DNA from: a virus
Reading direction: 5' to 3' (one strand)
IMG/VR virus record: IMGVR_UViG_3300049995_000050
Location: 1-38,042 of that record
DNA length: 38,042 bases
The position numbers and the translations under genes are program-made. Within the stretch, counting starts at the first letter, position 1. Every line of letters starts with the position of its first letter. Below the pieces are notes generated by a model that did no database searches, was not told the DNA's origin, and saw only the letters and a list, made by a program, of their open reading frames with translations. Positions 1-6,539 of this stretch are shown here, piece after piece.

Positions 1-798
1 CCGCCATCCCAGCTAGCCGGGATGCTAATTCTTCCCCAGGAACTCCTCGAGGCGACAATTCAACGATGCCTAGAAACCGGAAAATTGACCAGACAGCCGG
101 ATGGGACCCTGTACGTTACAAATTGGGAAGAATACAATTTCACAGACAGACACCACCGGAGAATTGCGCAAAGAAAGCTAGAGGCAGAAGCAGAAACAGA
201 TGAAGAAGAAGCTGATGTCCGAAATTCGGACACGCCGGTCCGAAAAGAGGATCGCCCTATAATATCATATAATATTCTATCCTCTTCTCTTGAAGAAGGG
301 GGTCCGGGGGAAACAAGCTCAATTTCAGAGGATCAAGAAAAGCAGATAAAGGCAGCCGCCCTTGAGGTCCTCCCCCCAGGCTTTGTCGAAACCAGGATCC
401 TCCCGGCCATAAGAGCCTTGCAGGACGAATTCAAACTAAAGGACCCGGTCGAGGCTTTCAAAAAGAAAACGGCCTGGTGGAGGGACAAACCGGCTACCCT
501 TCGGGGAAACCTAACGCTGCAGCTAAGGAACTGGTGGCGAATAGAGGCGGAGATGGAAGCCAAGGACAGGGCCCCCCTGGAGGTCGGGAGAAACAGGGAG
601 CCGGAAAAGCCCCAAGACCAAAAATACAAAGAGGCCAGAAAAAAGAAATTCGAGGAAATAATCGAGGCATTAAAACCGGAATTAGAAAAGGCCAGGGAAG
701 CCGGAGATCAAGCAACCATAGATCGTCTCGAGGAAGAAATAAAAGGCGATATGGCCGAATTCAGCCGGACCTGGCACGAAAAACAGGAGGGAAAATGA
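1..798 (+). CDS. Phage replication protein, DnaD/O-like (5' truncated)
   Basis: The reading frame is open from base 1, so the gene probably begins before the window; the first internal ATG is at 22. The N-terminal part visible here (LPQELLEATIQRCLETGKL, then a wing ending YVTNWEEYN) looks like the end of the winged-helix domain of phage replisome-organiser or O-type initiators, which bind the phage origin and recruit helicase. A charged linker follows, then a helical segment rich in Trp and Lys (about residues 120-180 from the ATG) and a C-terminal coiled coil. Its stop overlaps the next start as ATGA. The family call rests on N-terminal pattern and position among recombination-type genes; the exact family is uncertain. 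Confidence 0.65.
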   Translation, partial: PPSQLAGMLILPQELLEATIQRCLETGKLTRQPDGTLYVTNWEEYNFTDRHHRRIAQRKLEAEAETDEEEADVRNSDTPVRKEDRPIISYNILSSSLEEGGPGETSSISEDQEKQIKAAALEVLPPGFVETRILPAIRALQDEFKLKDPVEAFKKKTAWWRDKPATLRGNLTLQLRNWWRIEAEMEAKDRAPLEVGRNREPEKPQDQKYKEARKKKFEEIIEALKPELEKAREAGDQATIDRLEEEIKGDMAEFSRTWHEKQEGK

Positions 799-1028
799 GC
801 GAGCCGACGGCAAAAAAAATGACAGAAAGAAAAGGCTGCCCGTTCTGCGGAGAGATAAAGGATCTGGTCGTCGCAGAATTGATCGTCGGCCCAATCGGCG
901 GAGGAGAGGGTGACTATGGCGAGAGGACGGCCGTGGAATGCCAAAAATGCGGGGCCCTGGGACCCTGGGGAGACACATTTAAAAAGGCAGCGGAGTCTTG
1001 GAATAAACGACAGGAGGAAAAAGAATGA
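795..1028 (+). CDS. Lar-like restriction alleviation zinc protein
   Basis: A 77-residue protein with CPFCG near residue 15, CQKCGALGP near residue 50, and a final AAESWNKR. This is the layout of the Lar restriction-alleviation family: two CxxC knuckles, then a helix ending in a conserved W-N. Lar of the Rac prophage modulates type I restriction; many phage homologues are annotated by similarity only, and the role here is inferred. The start is the ATG in the ATGA overlap with the upstream gene, with aggaggg just before it. The stop also overlaps the next start as ATGA. Confidence 0.75.
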   Translation: MSEPTAKKMTERKGCPFCGEIKDLVVAELIVGPIGGGEGDYGERTAVECQKCGALGPWGDTFKKAAESWNKRQEEKE

Positions 1029-1702
1029 GCGAAACTGAAACCGGCCTCGCTAAATTCGAGGCCCAAATCCCGACGATTTTTGAGGAAGCCGAGAAAACAG
1101 AGGTCACGGACCAACCGAGCCTGGACCGGGCCCGAGAATTCTCGAACCACGTGAAGGCCATCATAACGGAGATTCAATCGGCTTTCAGGCCGATAGTTGA
1201 GGCAGCTTACAGAACCTGGAAAGCGGCGTTAACCAGAGAAAAGCATTATTTGACGCCCTATGAGAAGGCCAGCGAAATCATCCGGGGCAAAATTACGGTC
1301 TACCTTATGGAAGAGGCCCGAAAGCGAGCGGAAGCGGAGACAGCGCGTTTACGCGCCGAAGCGGACCGGAAGCGGATCCAGGATGAAGCTGTGGCCAAGG
1401 CTGTCCAGGCCGATCAGGAGGGGAAGCGTCTCGAAGCTAACGCAATATTAGATAAGGCTGCCGAAGCCGAAATCAAGATTCAAACGCCGTTCCTCCCACC
1501 AAAAGCGAAAGCCGAAGGCCTGCATATTCGGGCAACCTGGGAATTTGAAATCCGGGAACCAGGGTTGGTCCCGCGGGAATTCTGCAGCCCGGATCCCAAA
1601 AAAATCGACACCTATCTTCACGGATTCCTCAATGACCCGACCCCCCTGCCGGGGATTCGATTTTTTGTAAAGCAGACCCTAGTCAATAGGGGCCCGAAAT
1701 GA
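1025..1702 (+). CDS. Coiled-coil phage protein of unknown function
   Basis: A 225-residue protein. The N-terminal half is helical (DRAREFSNHVKAI, then an Arg/Lys-rich helix). A long coiled coil rich in Glu, Ala and Arg covers about residues 95-150, and the C-terminus is a small mixed domain (IRATWEFEI, then GIRFFVKQ). Proteins with this plan are common next to phage recombination genes and are usually left as hypothetical; some resemble Gam-type or DUF1351-type proteins, but I cannot assign it to either. It sits between Lar-like and RusA-like genes with ATGA overlaps on both sides, so it is probably expressed with the DNA metabolism genes. Confidence 0.7.
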   Translation: MSETETGLAKFEAQIPTIFEEAEKTEVTDQPSLDRAREFSNHVKAIITEIQSAFRPIVEAAYRTWKAALTREKHYLTPYEKASEIIRGKITVYLMEEARKRAEAETARLRAEADRKRIQDEAVAKAVQADQEGKRLEANAILDKAAEAEIKIQTPFLPPKAKAEGLHIRATWEFEIREPGLVPREFCSPDPKKIDTYLHGFLNDPTPLPGIRFFVKQTLVNRGPK

Positions 1703-2061
1703 CGCCAGATTTGAAATTTATTCTGCCATTCGAGCCCCCGCTCGGGACTCGACTAAAAAGAGCCCACCCGAGCGCCCATACAACGGCGGTCTGGATGACG
1801 ATGTGGGCGATTCGGGAAACCCTTAAAAGCGCAGCCCCAAGCAAAAGGCCAGAGAGGCGGGCAAAGGTAAAGATCACCATACACCGAGCCCGGAAATACA
1901 CCACACAGAACAGCCGGATCGGGGCGACGCCGATCGTGAGCGCCCTGCGGAAGCTAAACCTAATCCACAGCGAAAGCCCGCGCTGGACCGAAATTGAGAT
2001 CGATCAACAGTTGACCACGGGAGAGCCGCCTTGGACAGAAATCGAGATAACCTACTTTTGA
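1699..2061 (+). CDS. RusA-like protein with degenerate active site
   Basis: A 120-residue protein whose second half follows the RusA Holliday-junction resolvase pattern: a strand (KVKITIHRA), a loop, a helix with ALRKLNLI, then SPRWTEIEI and a final TEIEITYF strand. In active RusA proteins the loop carries DxDN and the segment after the helix carries an Asp pair. Here those positions read TTQNS and HSES, so the expected metal-binding aspartates are absent. It may be a DNA-binding remnant, or a paralogue with another role. The start is fixed by the ATGA overlap with the upstream gene. Confidence 0.6.
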   Translation: MTPDLKFILPFEPPLGTRLKRAHPSAHTTAVWMTMWAIRETLKSAAPSKRPERRAKVKITIHRARKYTTQNSRIGATPIVSALRKLNLIHSESPRWTEIEIDQQLTTGEPPWTEIEITYF

Positions 2062-2537
2062 CCGGCCAGGCAAAAAAGGATGCGGACATAAAAGCCGCGG
2101 GACCGGAAGAAGTTTATCTTGACCGTCTGCTTTATTTTATTTGGGGATGGCAGATGAAGCCCCTGGACCCGTTCGCACCTTTTGACCGGGTTGCCTATAA
2201 GGACGAAAGGCGGAAAGCCCTGGTCGAATACAAATCCCGCTATTGGGGTTTTGGGGCATACGACAAGGAATGGCTGAACTGCAAGAAATTTTTAACGATG
2301 ATGCTCTACGCGGCCAGGATCGGCCTGCCGGCTTACTACATTTTGAAATACCCTGACCGGGTCGTTTATCTCGCCAATTGGGAATGGAGGCGGTCGGATT
2401 GGACGATCGAGATGTGCGAGCGGACGGCTAAGCCCCTCGGCATCAAGGATGACCGCCAGGCCGTTATTGAGATCCCGAGGGATTATTTTATTAAGCTGAC
2501 CGACCTGCCCCCGGCCTTCGAGGGCTGGAGGGAATAG
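2058..2537 (+). CDS. Possible PD-(D/E)xK-type nuclease
   Basis: The preferred start is TTG at 2058, which overlaps the upstream stop as TTGA, the coupling style used elsewhere in this genome; an in-frame TTG at 2031 is an alternative. The product is about 159 residues. It contains FDRVAYKDERRKALVEYKSRYW, with an Asp followed by E-Y-K on a predicted strand. This resembles motifs II and III of PD-(D/E)xK nucleases, followed by a helix with KK and a strand PAYYILKYPD. The call is motif-level only and weak. Its place in the recombination block supports a DNA-processing role. Confidence 0.45.
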   Translation: MTGQAKKDADIKAAGPEEVYLDRLLYFIWGWQMKPLDPFAPFDRVAYKDERRKALVEYKSRYWGFGAYDKEWLNCKKFLTMMLYAARIGLPAYYILKYPDRVVYLANWEWRRSDWTIEMCERTAKPLGIKDDRQAVIEIPRDYFIKLTDLPPAFEGWRE

Positions 2538-2759
2538 ATGAATATTGGACGATTCCAAATTTTATTCAGATGGGGGGCCTGGAAAATTGAGCGGGGAAGC
2601 TGGCCAGAATACGGACAAAGGGAAATCTTTAAATATTGGATTTTCGGACCTTGGGAAATTCGCCTGTTGAAAATAATTCGGGCCTGGATAAACGAAGAAA
2701 GGCAGCGGGTCTACCTTAAGGATTACCGCCAGCGAAGCCAGGGACTCTGGCTAATATAA
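2538..2759 (+). CDS. Small Trp/Arg-rich hypothetical protein
   Basis: A 73-residue protein, strongly basic and unusually rich in Trp and aromatic residues (about eight Trp), with no transmembrane stretch. It begins immediately after the TAG of the upstream gene, with ggaggg at a usable distance. I recognise no family. Aromatic, basic small early proteins are often host-takeover or nucleic-acid-binding factors, but nothing here proves that. Confidence 0.55.
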   Translation: MNIGRFQILFRWGAWKIERGSWPEYGQREIFKYWIFGPWEIRLLKIIRAWINEERQRVYLKDYRQRSQGLWLI

Positions 2760-2783
2760 ATTTTTAAAACAGGAGGAAGGCAA

Positions 2784-3314
2784 ATGAAAAAACTGACGTG
2801 CAGGATTAAGGGATTGAGCGCCTTATTAATGCACTCTTTCCCGATGAACCCGATCGAGAACCCACCGATCGAAAAGAGGACACCGGAAGAACAGGCCGAG
2901 ATCGCGTCCTACCGGGACCCGGAAACCGGGGATCTTTACATTCCCGCGGTCGCCCTACAACGGGCCCTAATAGCAGCTGCGGTTTATTCGAAGGGGAAAG
3001 GCCGGGCTAGTCTTCAAAAGCAGACCGCGGCCTCAATCTTTATTTTCCCGGAGCGGATAAGCCTGGGGACAAAAACCTTCGCGGTTGATAGCCGTCCGGT
3101 CGTTGTGCCGGCAACGCGGGGCCGAGTAATAAGACACCGGCCCAGACTGGACGCTTGGGAAATCCGATTCGAGATCGAATACGACGAAAGCCTCTTGACC
3201 GAGAAGCAAGTCCGGCAAATCGTAGATGATGCTGGCAGCCGGGTCGGGCTTTTGGATTTCAGGCCGGAGAAAAAAGGACCCTTCGGGAGATTCATCGTCA
3301 CGGAATGGAAATAA
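2784..3314 (+). CDS. RAMP/Cas7-like phage protein of unknown function
   Basis: A 176-residue protein with a clear ribosome site (aggagg) before the ATG. The order of motifs is CRIKGLSALLMHSF, then YRDPETGDLYIPAVALQRAL, then SRPVVV and a strand-rich region, ending FRPEKKGPFGRF. I recognise this as a recurrent phage family without known function. The combination of an N-terminal G-x-S-x-LLMH strand, a YIP-x-x-ALQRAL segment and a Gly-rich end is reminiscent of Cas7-type RAMP/RRM folds. That fold link is inference. It is the last gene before the GGNNN tract and follows DNA-processing genes. Confidence 0.6.
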   Translation: MKKLTCRIKGLSALLMHSFPMNPIENPPIEKRTPEEQAEIASYRDPETGDLYIPAVALQRALIAAAVYSKGKGRASLQKQTAASIFIFPERISLGTKTFAVDSRPVVVPATRGRVIRHRPRLDAWEIRFEIEYDESLLTEKQVRQIVDDAGSRVGLLDFRPEKKGPFGRFIVTEWK

Positions 3315-3321
3315 ATATGTT

Positions 3322-3520
3322 GGCCGGGCGAGGTCGGGCGAGGGCTGGCTAGGTCGTGTCTGGCTTGGTAAGGTAAGGCGATGCAAGGCAAGGATCAGCA
3401 CTAATAAAAAAGCAGGGCGGGGCCTGGCGGGGCCGGGCCAGGTATGGCAGGGAATGGCGAGGCCCGGCACGGTTGGGCTGGGCGAGGCCTCGAGAGGCAA
3501 GGCGAGGCGAGCCACGGTCA
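3322..3520. repeat. Five-base periodic GGNNN tract
   Basis: Non-coding DNA in which GG recurs every five bases (units such as ggcga, ggcaa, ggtaa, ggctt). There are two blocks: about 3322-3396, in one phase, and about 3415-3520, shifted by one base. They are separated by an AT-rich spacer with ctaataaaaa. The units are degenerate after the GG. No convincing gene uses this stretch; open frames through it on either strand have low-complexity products. It lies between a probable early gene and the first membrane/lysis gene. Confidence 0.8.
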
Positions 3521-3538
3521 ATAAAAGGAGGCCACAGA

Positions 3539-3670
3539 ATGAGCTTTATTCTAGAGGTTTTAAAAATTGGCTTGACAGGGCTTGCGGCCCTGTGGATTAT
3601 ATTAATCATCTACTTTTTATGGACCGTCATAACAGGACTAGGGAACAACGATGATGATCGGCTTATATAG
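3539..3670 (+). CDS. Small single-span membrane protein
   Basis: A 43-residue protein. The ATG at 3539 follows aaaaggagg at good spacing; an upstream in-frame start would add residues encoded by the repeat tract and is less likely. One hydrophobic segment covers about residues 9-34 (LKIGLTGLAALWIILIIYFL), ending in an acidic tail (NNDDD). It could be a class III-type holin, an antiholin or a small membrane regulator. Its position just upstream of another membrane protein and an endolysin supports a lysis role without proving it. Confidence 0.6.
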   Translation: MSFILEVLKIGLTGLAALWIILIIYFLWTVITGLGNNDDDRLI

Positions 3671-3694
3671 CCGAAATAAAAAGAGGAGGTCAAA

Positions 3695-4051
3695 ATGACC
3701 CGCAAACTTTTTCTTTTTTGCGCCTTTCTCTTTGGAGCTGCGATCTGCCTGCTGGCGATGCAGGATCCAGCCGCCGTGCCCAAAGAGATTGACACGGCGA
3801 TCGCAGACGCGATCTTGGCGACAGGAATTATGGGCTTTTCTGTGACGGCCCTAACCGAAATGATCAAGCGGCTTTTACACGCCGCGGGATTCCTGAGCTA
3901 CGCCATAAGCGCCGTGGTTTCAGCCGCATCAACGGCTTTTTATTTAGCGACCGGGACGGGATTCGAGATCGGAGCTTTTTTGATCTACACCGTTCTGGTC
4001 TTTTTGATCGCCAACGGATTTTATAAATTCGTTCGAAAGCCTACTAGCTAA
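3695..4051 (+). CDS. Multi-span membrane protein, holin candidate
   Basis: A 118-residue protein with a strong aagaggagg ribosome site. It starts with a signal-like segment (RKLFLFCAFLFGAAICLLA), then an amphipathic helix (TAIADAILATGIMGFSVTALTEMIKRLL), then two hydrophobic segments, and ends with the basic KFVRKPTS. Size, three or four spans and a charged C-terminus fit phage holins, which form lesions in the inner membrane at lysis time. I cannot match a named holin family, and it may be another membrane protein. Confidence 0.55.
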   Translation: MTRKLFLFCAFLFGAAICLLAMQDPAAVPKEIDTAIADAILATGIMGFSVTALTEMIKRLLHAAGFLSYAISAVVSAASTAFYLATGTGFEIGAFLIYTVLVFLIANGFYKFVRKPTS

Positions 4052-4058
4052 AACGGAA

Positions 4059-4186
4059 GGGGGCCCGGAGCGAGATCGCTCTAGAAACAACCAGGTCGCC
4101 CGGCTAACGTCCGAAGGCCGCCTGGCGGAGGCTCTTCATTCTCACCCAAGGGAAAATCGAGTTTCCAGGTGCTCGCCCGGGCCCCC
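4059..4186 (+). ncRNA. Candidate compact structured RNA
   Basis: A 164-base gap between genes holds a nested set of complementary segments. An outer helix pairs 4059-4068 with 4177-4186 (ten GC-rich pairs) and, past one bulged A, 4070-4074 with 4172-4176. Inside, 4091-4095 pairs with 4121-4125 (CCAGG/CCTGG), enclosing a CGGC/GCCG stem. CACC 4143-4146 pairs with GGTG 4168-4171, enclosing GGAAA/TTTCC with a six-base loop. No T-run follows, so it is not an ordinary terminator. No family is assigned with confidence. It lies about 0.8 kb upstream of an HNH gene. Confidence 0.6.
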
Positions 4187-4215
4187 GCCCAACTCCAAAA
4201 GAAAGGAAAACTGAA

Positions 4216-4605
4216 ATGGCTTACATTGTAGTTTTGACCGAACCGGCGATGGAGATCTACATAAAAGAACCTTTGGTCCAGGAGGAATACCCGGAGGACG
4301 GATTTAAAACTCCAGGCGAAGCTCGGCAATTTAACGACGTCAAGATCCGACAAAACCTGATGACCGGCGAGCCTTTTCACGTGGGGACAACTTTCGGGAG
4401 CGGCCAGCGGATTGTGATATTTTGGAGTCGGGTCGCCTTCATTCAGCGGATCAGCGACGCGGATCTAACCGCCAGGCTGGATAAAGCCAAGGCAGACGCG
4501 GAGGCGGCCAGGGCCGCGGGGATGAGGCCACCGGGATCCGGGGGGCGAATAGCCCCAGCGGGCCTGATGGGCATTGGCCGAATTCCTGGCCGGGGCAACG
4601 GATAA
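4216..4605 (+). CDS. Hypothetical phage protein with Gly/Arg-rich tail
   Basis: A 129-residue protein starting with ATG after aaaggaaaa. The first 80 residues look like a small mixed alpha/beta domain (YIVVLTEPAMEIYIKEP, then RQNLMTGEPF and GQRIVIFWSRVAFI). A short charged helix follows (ADLTARLDKAKADAEAARAAG), then a flexible Gly/Pro/Arg tail. I do not recognise a family. It lies between the RNA candidate and a Cys-containing hypothetical gene. Confidence 0.6.
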   Translation: MAYIVVLTEPAMEIYIKEPLVQEEYPEDGFKTPGEARQFNDVKIRQNLMTGEPFHVGTTFGSGQRIVIFWSRVAFIQRISDADLTARLDKAKADAEAARAAGMRPPGSGGRIAPAGLMGIGRIPGRGNG

Positions 4606-4643
4606 GACGCAGCTTACGCCCGACGTCCGACCTGAGCCTAAAT

Positions 4644-5021
4644 ATGGAATCAAAAGAGCCCCCCGACCAAGTGCCCCGCGTTTGCCAGATTTGCTGGGTT
4701 AAGAACAAATGCCCAAAATACGGCACGAACCTAGCCGATCACTCCCGTCTTTTTGAATATGCTGAGATAGAGGAAGCAACGATCGAAGTCCGGCGCTGCG
4801 GTCGGTTTTCCCCAAAAATCAAAACGCCTAAAAGGCAACACTCCGCTCATTATTTTGGAATTAGATCAAAACCTGGCCCATCCGCCTGGCCATTAATAGA
4901 GCAACCACACGAACAACAGAAAGGACGCTGGATCCAGATTCAAGACGACCAAAATGTCTATTATGAAAAAGACCCCCCCCCGCCTAATGATTCACTTTTG
5001 AGAATAACCCGATGCCCATAA
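4644..5021 (+). CDS. Cys-containing hypothetical protein
   Basis: A 125-residue protein with CQICWVKNKCPKYG at residues 14-27 and another Cys in VRRCGRFSP, suggesting a small zinc- or iron-binding N-terminal module. The rest is polar and Pro-rich with low order. Initiation is not strongly marked: no good purine-rich site precedes the ATG. The end overlaps the next gene by ten bases. Function unknown. Confidence 0.5.
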   Translation: MESKEPPDQVPRVCQICWVKNKCPKYGTNLADHSRLFEYAEIEEATIEVRRCGRFSPKIKTPKRQHSAHYFGIRSKPGPSAWPLIEQPHEQQKGRWIQIQDDQNVYYEKDPPPPNDSLLRITRCP

Positions 5022-5302
5022 AAAAAGAGAAGCGGGATCTATACCCGGAAAATTGGGAACGGATATCATTCCTTATAAGGCAGCGGGCCGGATGGCGATG
5101 CGAGTTATGTTCAGCCGAGCAAGGCGAGGCCCATTGGAAAACTAAGGCCCTGGTCGTTTTGACCGTCCATCATATAAACGCGGACCCGAGCGACAACCGC
5201 CGAATTAACCTCATCGCCCTTTGCCAGCGCTGCCATAATAAGTTAGACCAACCTTTCAGGCACAAGCGAAGGACTATTGACAATATAGCCCTTTTGAGTT
5301 AA
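5012..5302 (+). CDS. HNH endonuclease
   Basis: A 96-residue protein with the HNH layout: CELC near residue 31, the catalytic strand VLTVHHINADPSDNRRINLIALC, then CQRCHNKLD. The HH of VHHI, the N of DNRRINL and the His of RCHNK form the HNH metal site; the four Cys probably bind structural zinc. In HK97-like phages an HNH protein next to the terminase assists packaging; here it lies about 3.8 kb upstream of the terminases, between lysis genes, so a packaging role is possible and a homing origin is an alternative. Confidence 0.85.
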   Translation: MPIKKEKRDLYPENWERISFLIRQRAGWRCELCSAEQGEAHWKTKALVVLTVHHINADPSDNRRINLIALCQRCHNKLDQPFRHKRRTIDNIALLS

Positions 5303-5319
5303 CAGAGAGGAGGGAGAAA

Positions 5320-5763
5320 ATGGCAAGACGCGACTTCAAAGCAGCCCAGCTGGCCGTTGAATACGCCCAGCGATTCATCGGGACGCCCTACCGCTGGGGC
5401 GGAGACGACCCCTTGGCGGGCTTTGATTGTTCCGGCCTGGTGAATGAAGTCCTGCAGGCCGCGGGATATATGCCCCACGGGATAGACTACACCGCGGATG
5501 GCTTATGGCGACTTTTTAAACGCCTTTTCGAGGTCCCGCACCCGGAGCCCGGCTGCCTGATTTTTTGGCTTAAGGACGACAAAGCGGTCCACGTGGAAAT
5601 CGCCATTGACGGGACATACGCCGTGGGGGCGAGTGGCGGGGGGAGCGGGACCGGGACAATCCAAGACGCTATAAACCAAAACGCTTTTATCAAGATAAGG
5701 CCGATGAATTACCGCGGGCCGGCGGGCCGAAAATTCGTTGACCCATTCCAGCCGGGGACCTAA
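5320..5763 (+). CDS. NlpC/P60-family endolysin
   Basis: A 147-residue single-domain protein with a strong aggaggg site. It shows the NlpC/P60 cysteine peptidase pattern: GTPYRWGGDDP, then FDCSGLVNEVLQ with the catalytic Cys near residue 32, and the catalytic His in AVHVEIAI near residue 90. These enzymes cut peptide stems of peptidoglycan. No signal peptide and no binding domain are visible, so it would need a holin to reach the wall. Membrane and spanin-like genes around it make lysis its likely job; a tail-associated peptidase is less likely given the context. Confidence 0.85.
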   Translation: MARRDFKAAQLAVEYAQRFIGTPYRWGGDDPLAGFDCSGLVNEVLQAAGYMPHGIDYTADGLWRLFKRLFEVPHPEPGCLIFWLKDDKAVHVEIAIDGTYAVGASGGGSGTGTIQDAINQNAFIKIRPMNYRGPAGRKFVDPFQPGT

Positions 5764-5972
5764 TGGCAGCCGGAGAGTTTAGTCTAATTCTGCAGCTGAT
5801 TTTGAAGCTGCTGCCGATGTTGAAACCCGACGATTTACAAAAACTAAAAAACGAAATCGAGCGTTTGGAGAAGGAACGCGATGAGAAAAAAAAGATTTTC
5901 ATTAAAGCCCTGGCAGAGGGCGACATCCCTACTCTTAACGCTTTGTTTTCTGAGTTTTTCGGCGAATTGTAG
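5763..5972 (+). CDS. Small coiled-coil protein, lysis-cluster (spanin-like)
   Basis: A 69-residue protein starting at the TAATG overlap with the endolysin gene. Residues 5-20 are hydrophobic (FSLILQLILKLLPML) and residues 24-45 form a charged coiled coil (LQKLKNEIERLEKERDEKKK). The hydrophobic part is short for a full membrane span. The next gene starts inside it in another frame. By position and overlap it may be the inner partner of a spanin pair or an accessory lysis factor. This is inference from layout. Confidence 0.55.
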   Translation: MAAGEFSLILQLILKLLPMLKPDDLQKLKNEIERLEKERDEKKKIFIKALAEGDIPTLNALFSEFFGEL

Positions 5973-6192
5973 AACCTATAAACCGCCGGAACAGGTCCTG
6001 GTCGGGGAGGCCCGGATCGTCGGGAAAATATGGGATGGAGCGACGACCTGGGAGCCAGGGGCCGATCCAGCCGGCCAATATTTCATCGTGACCAAGGCCT
6101 TCACGGCCCGATTTTATGCGACGCTCTGGCTTTGCCGGATCCAGCAAAAGGAAATTGAAAAACTGCGAGAGGAGCTAAGTCAGAAAAAATGA
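5881..6192 (+). CDS. Signal-peptide protein, possible outer-membrane spanin lipoprotein
   Basis: A 103-residue protein whose first 92 bases overlap the upstream gene in another frame. The ATG is preceded by ggagaagga. The N-terminus has a basic n-region (MRKKRF), a hydrophobic core (TSLLLTLCFLSF) and SANC, a non-ideal lipobox because Asn precedes the Cys. The mature part is short and ends in a charged helix (QQKEIEKLREELSQKK). The Rz1-like embedded position and Cys after the signal suggest an o-spanin-type lipoprotein, which would imply a host with an outer membrane. Confidence 0.55.
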   Translation: MRKKRFSLKPWQRATSLLLTLCFLSFSANCRTYKPPEQVLVGEARIVGKIWDGATTWEPGADPAGQYFIVTKAFTARFYATLWLCRIQQKEIEKLREELSQKK

Positions 6193-6539
6193 TAGATCCA
6201 CAATTAACAGAGCAGACGACAACTGCAGGCCTAAGAATATTGGAGCTATCCGCGGGCGGGATATTCGCTGTGATATTGATCGACAAGGTCCTCGGCTGGA
6301 CAGTAAAGCTAAAGGGTAGAAACGGGAACGGGAAAAACATTCCCAGGGTTCCCTGCCTTGAACACAGGCCGTGGATTCAACACGACCTGAAGCAGGACAA
6401 TATCGACAAAAACCTGGAGAAGCTATGCGAAGCGCTCCCGGCTCAGGCCGCCGCCTTAGACAAGCTAGTCGCCCTGGGCGGGGAACAGATAATGGCCCTT
6501 CGAGCCATAGAGAGGAAACTACCCACGAATGGAGATTAA
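6189..6539 (+). CDS. Membrane-anchored coiled-coil protein, lysis cluster
   Basis: A 116-residue protein coupled to the previous gene by ATGA. One transmembrane helix covers about residues 19-36 (ELSAGGIFAVILIDKVLGW), followed by a basic linker and a helical region (KNLEKLCEALPAQAAALDKLV) to the end. N-in topology with a long soluble helix would suit an inner-membrane spanin partner; a holin-like or unrelated membrane protein cannot be excluded. It overlaps the methyltransferase gene by 11 bases. Confidence 0.55.
   Translation: MIDPQLTEQTTTAGLRILELSAGGIFAVILIDKVLGWTVKLKGRNGNGKNIPRVPCLEHRPWIQHDLKQDNIDKNLEKLCEALPAQAAALDKLVALGGEQIMALRAIERKLPTNGD

Noticed and set aside
3322-3520. CRISPR-like array
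   Set aside because: The period is five bases with degenerate units; no repeat-spacer structure and no Cas genes.
3033-3521. Minus-strand frame through the GGNNN tract
   Set aside because: Product is a Pro/Ala/Ser low-complexity string caused by the five-base repeat; no start signal.
3572-3603. Promoter-like TTGACA ... TATATT inside the small membrane gene
   Set aside because: Spacer is 20 bases, and the TTGACA overlaps a seven-base inverted repeat within coding sequence; not convincing.
3226-3654. 142-codon + strand frame through the GGNNN tract
   Set aside because: Overlaps a better supported gene on each side and has low-complexity product.
5012-5302. IscB-type omega-RNA nuclease
   Set aside because: The protein has only a small HNH domain, with no RuvC or bridge helix, so it is not IscB.
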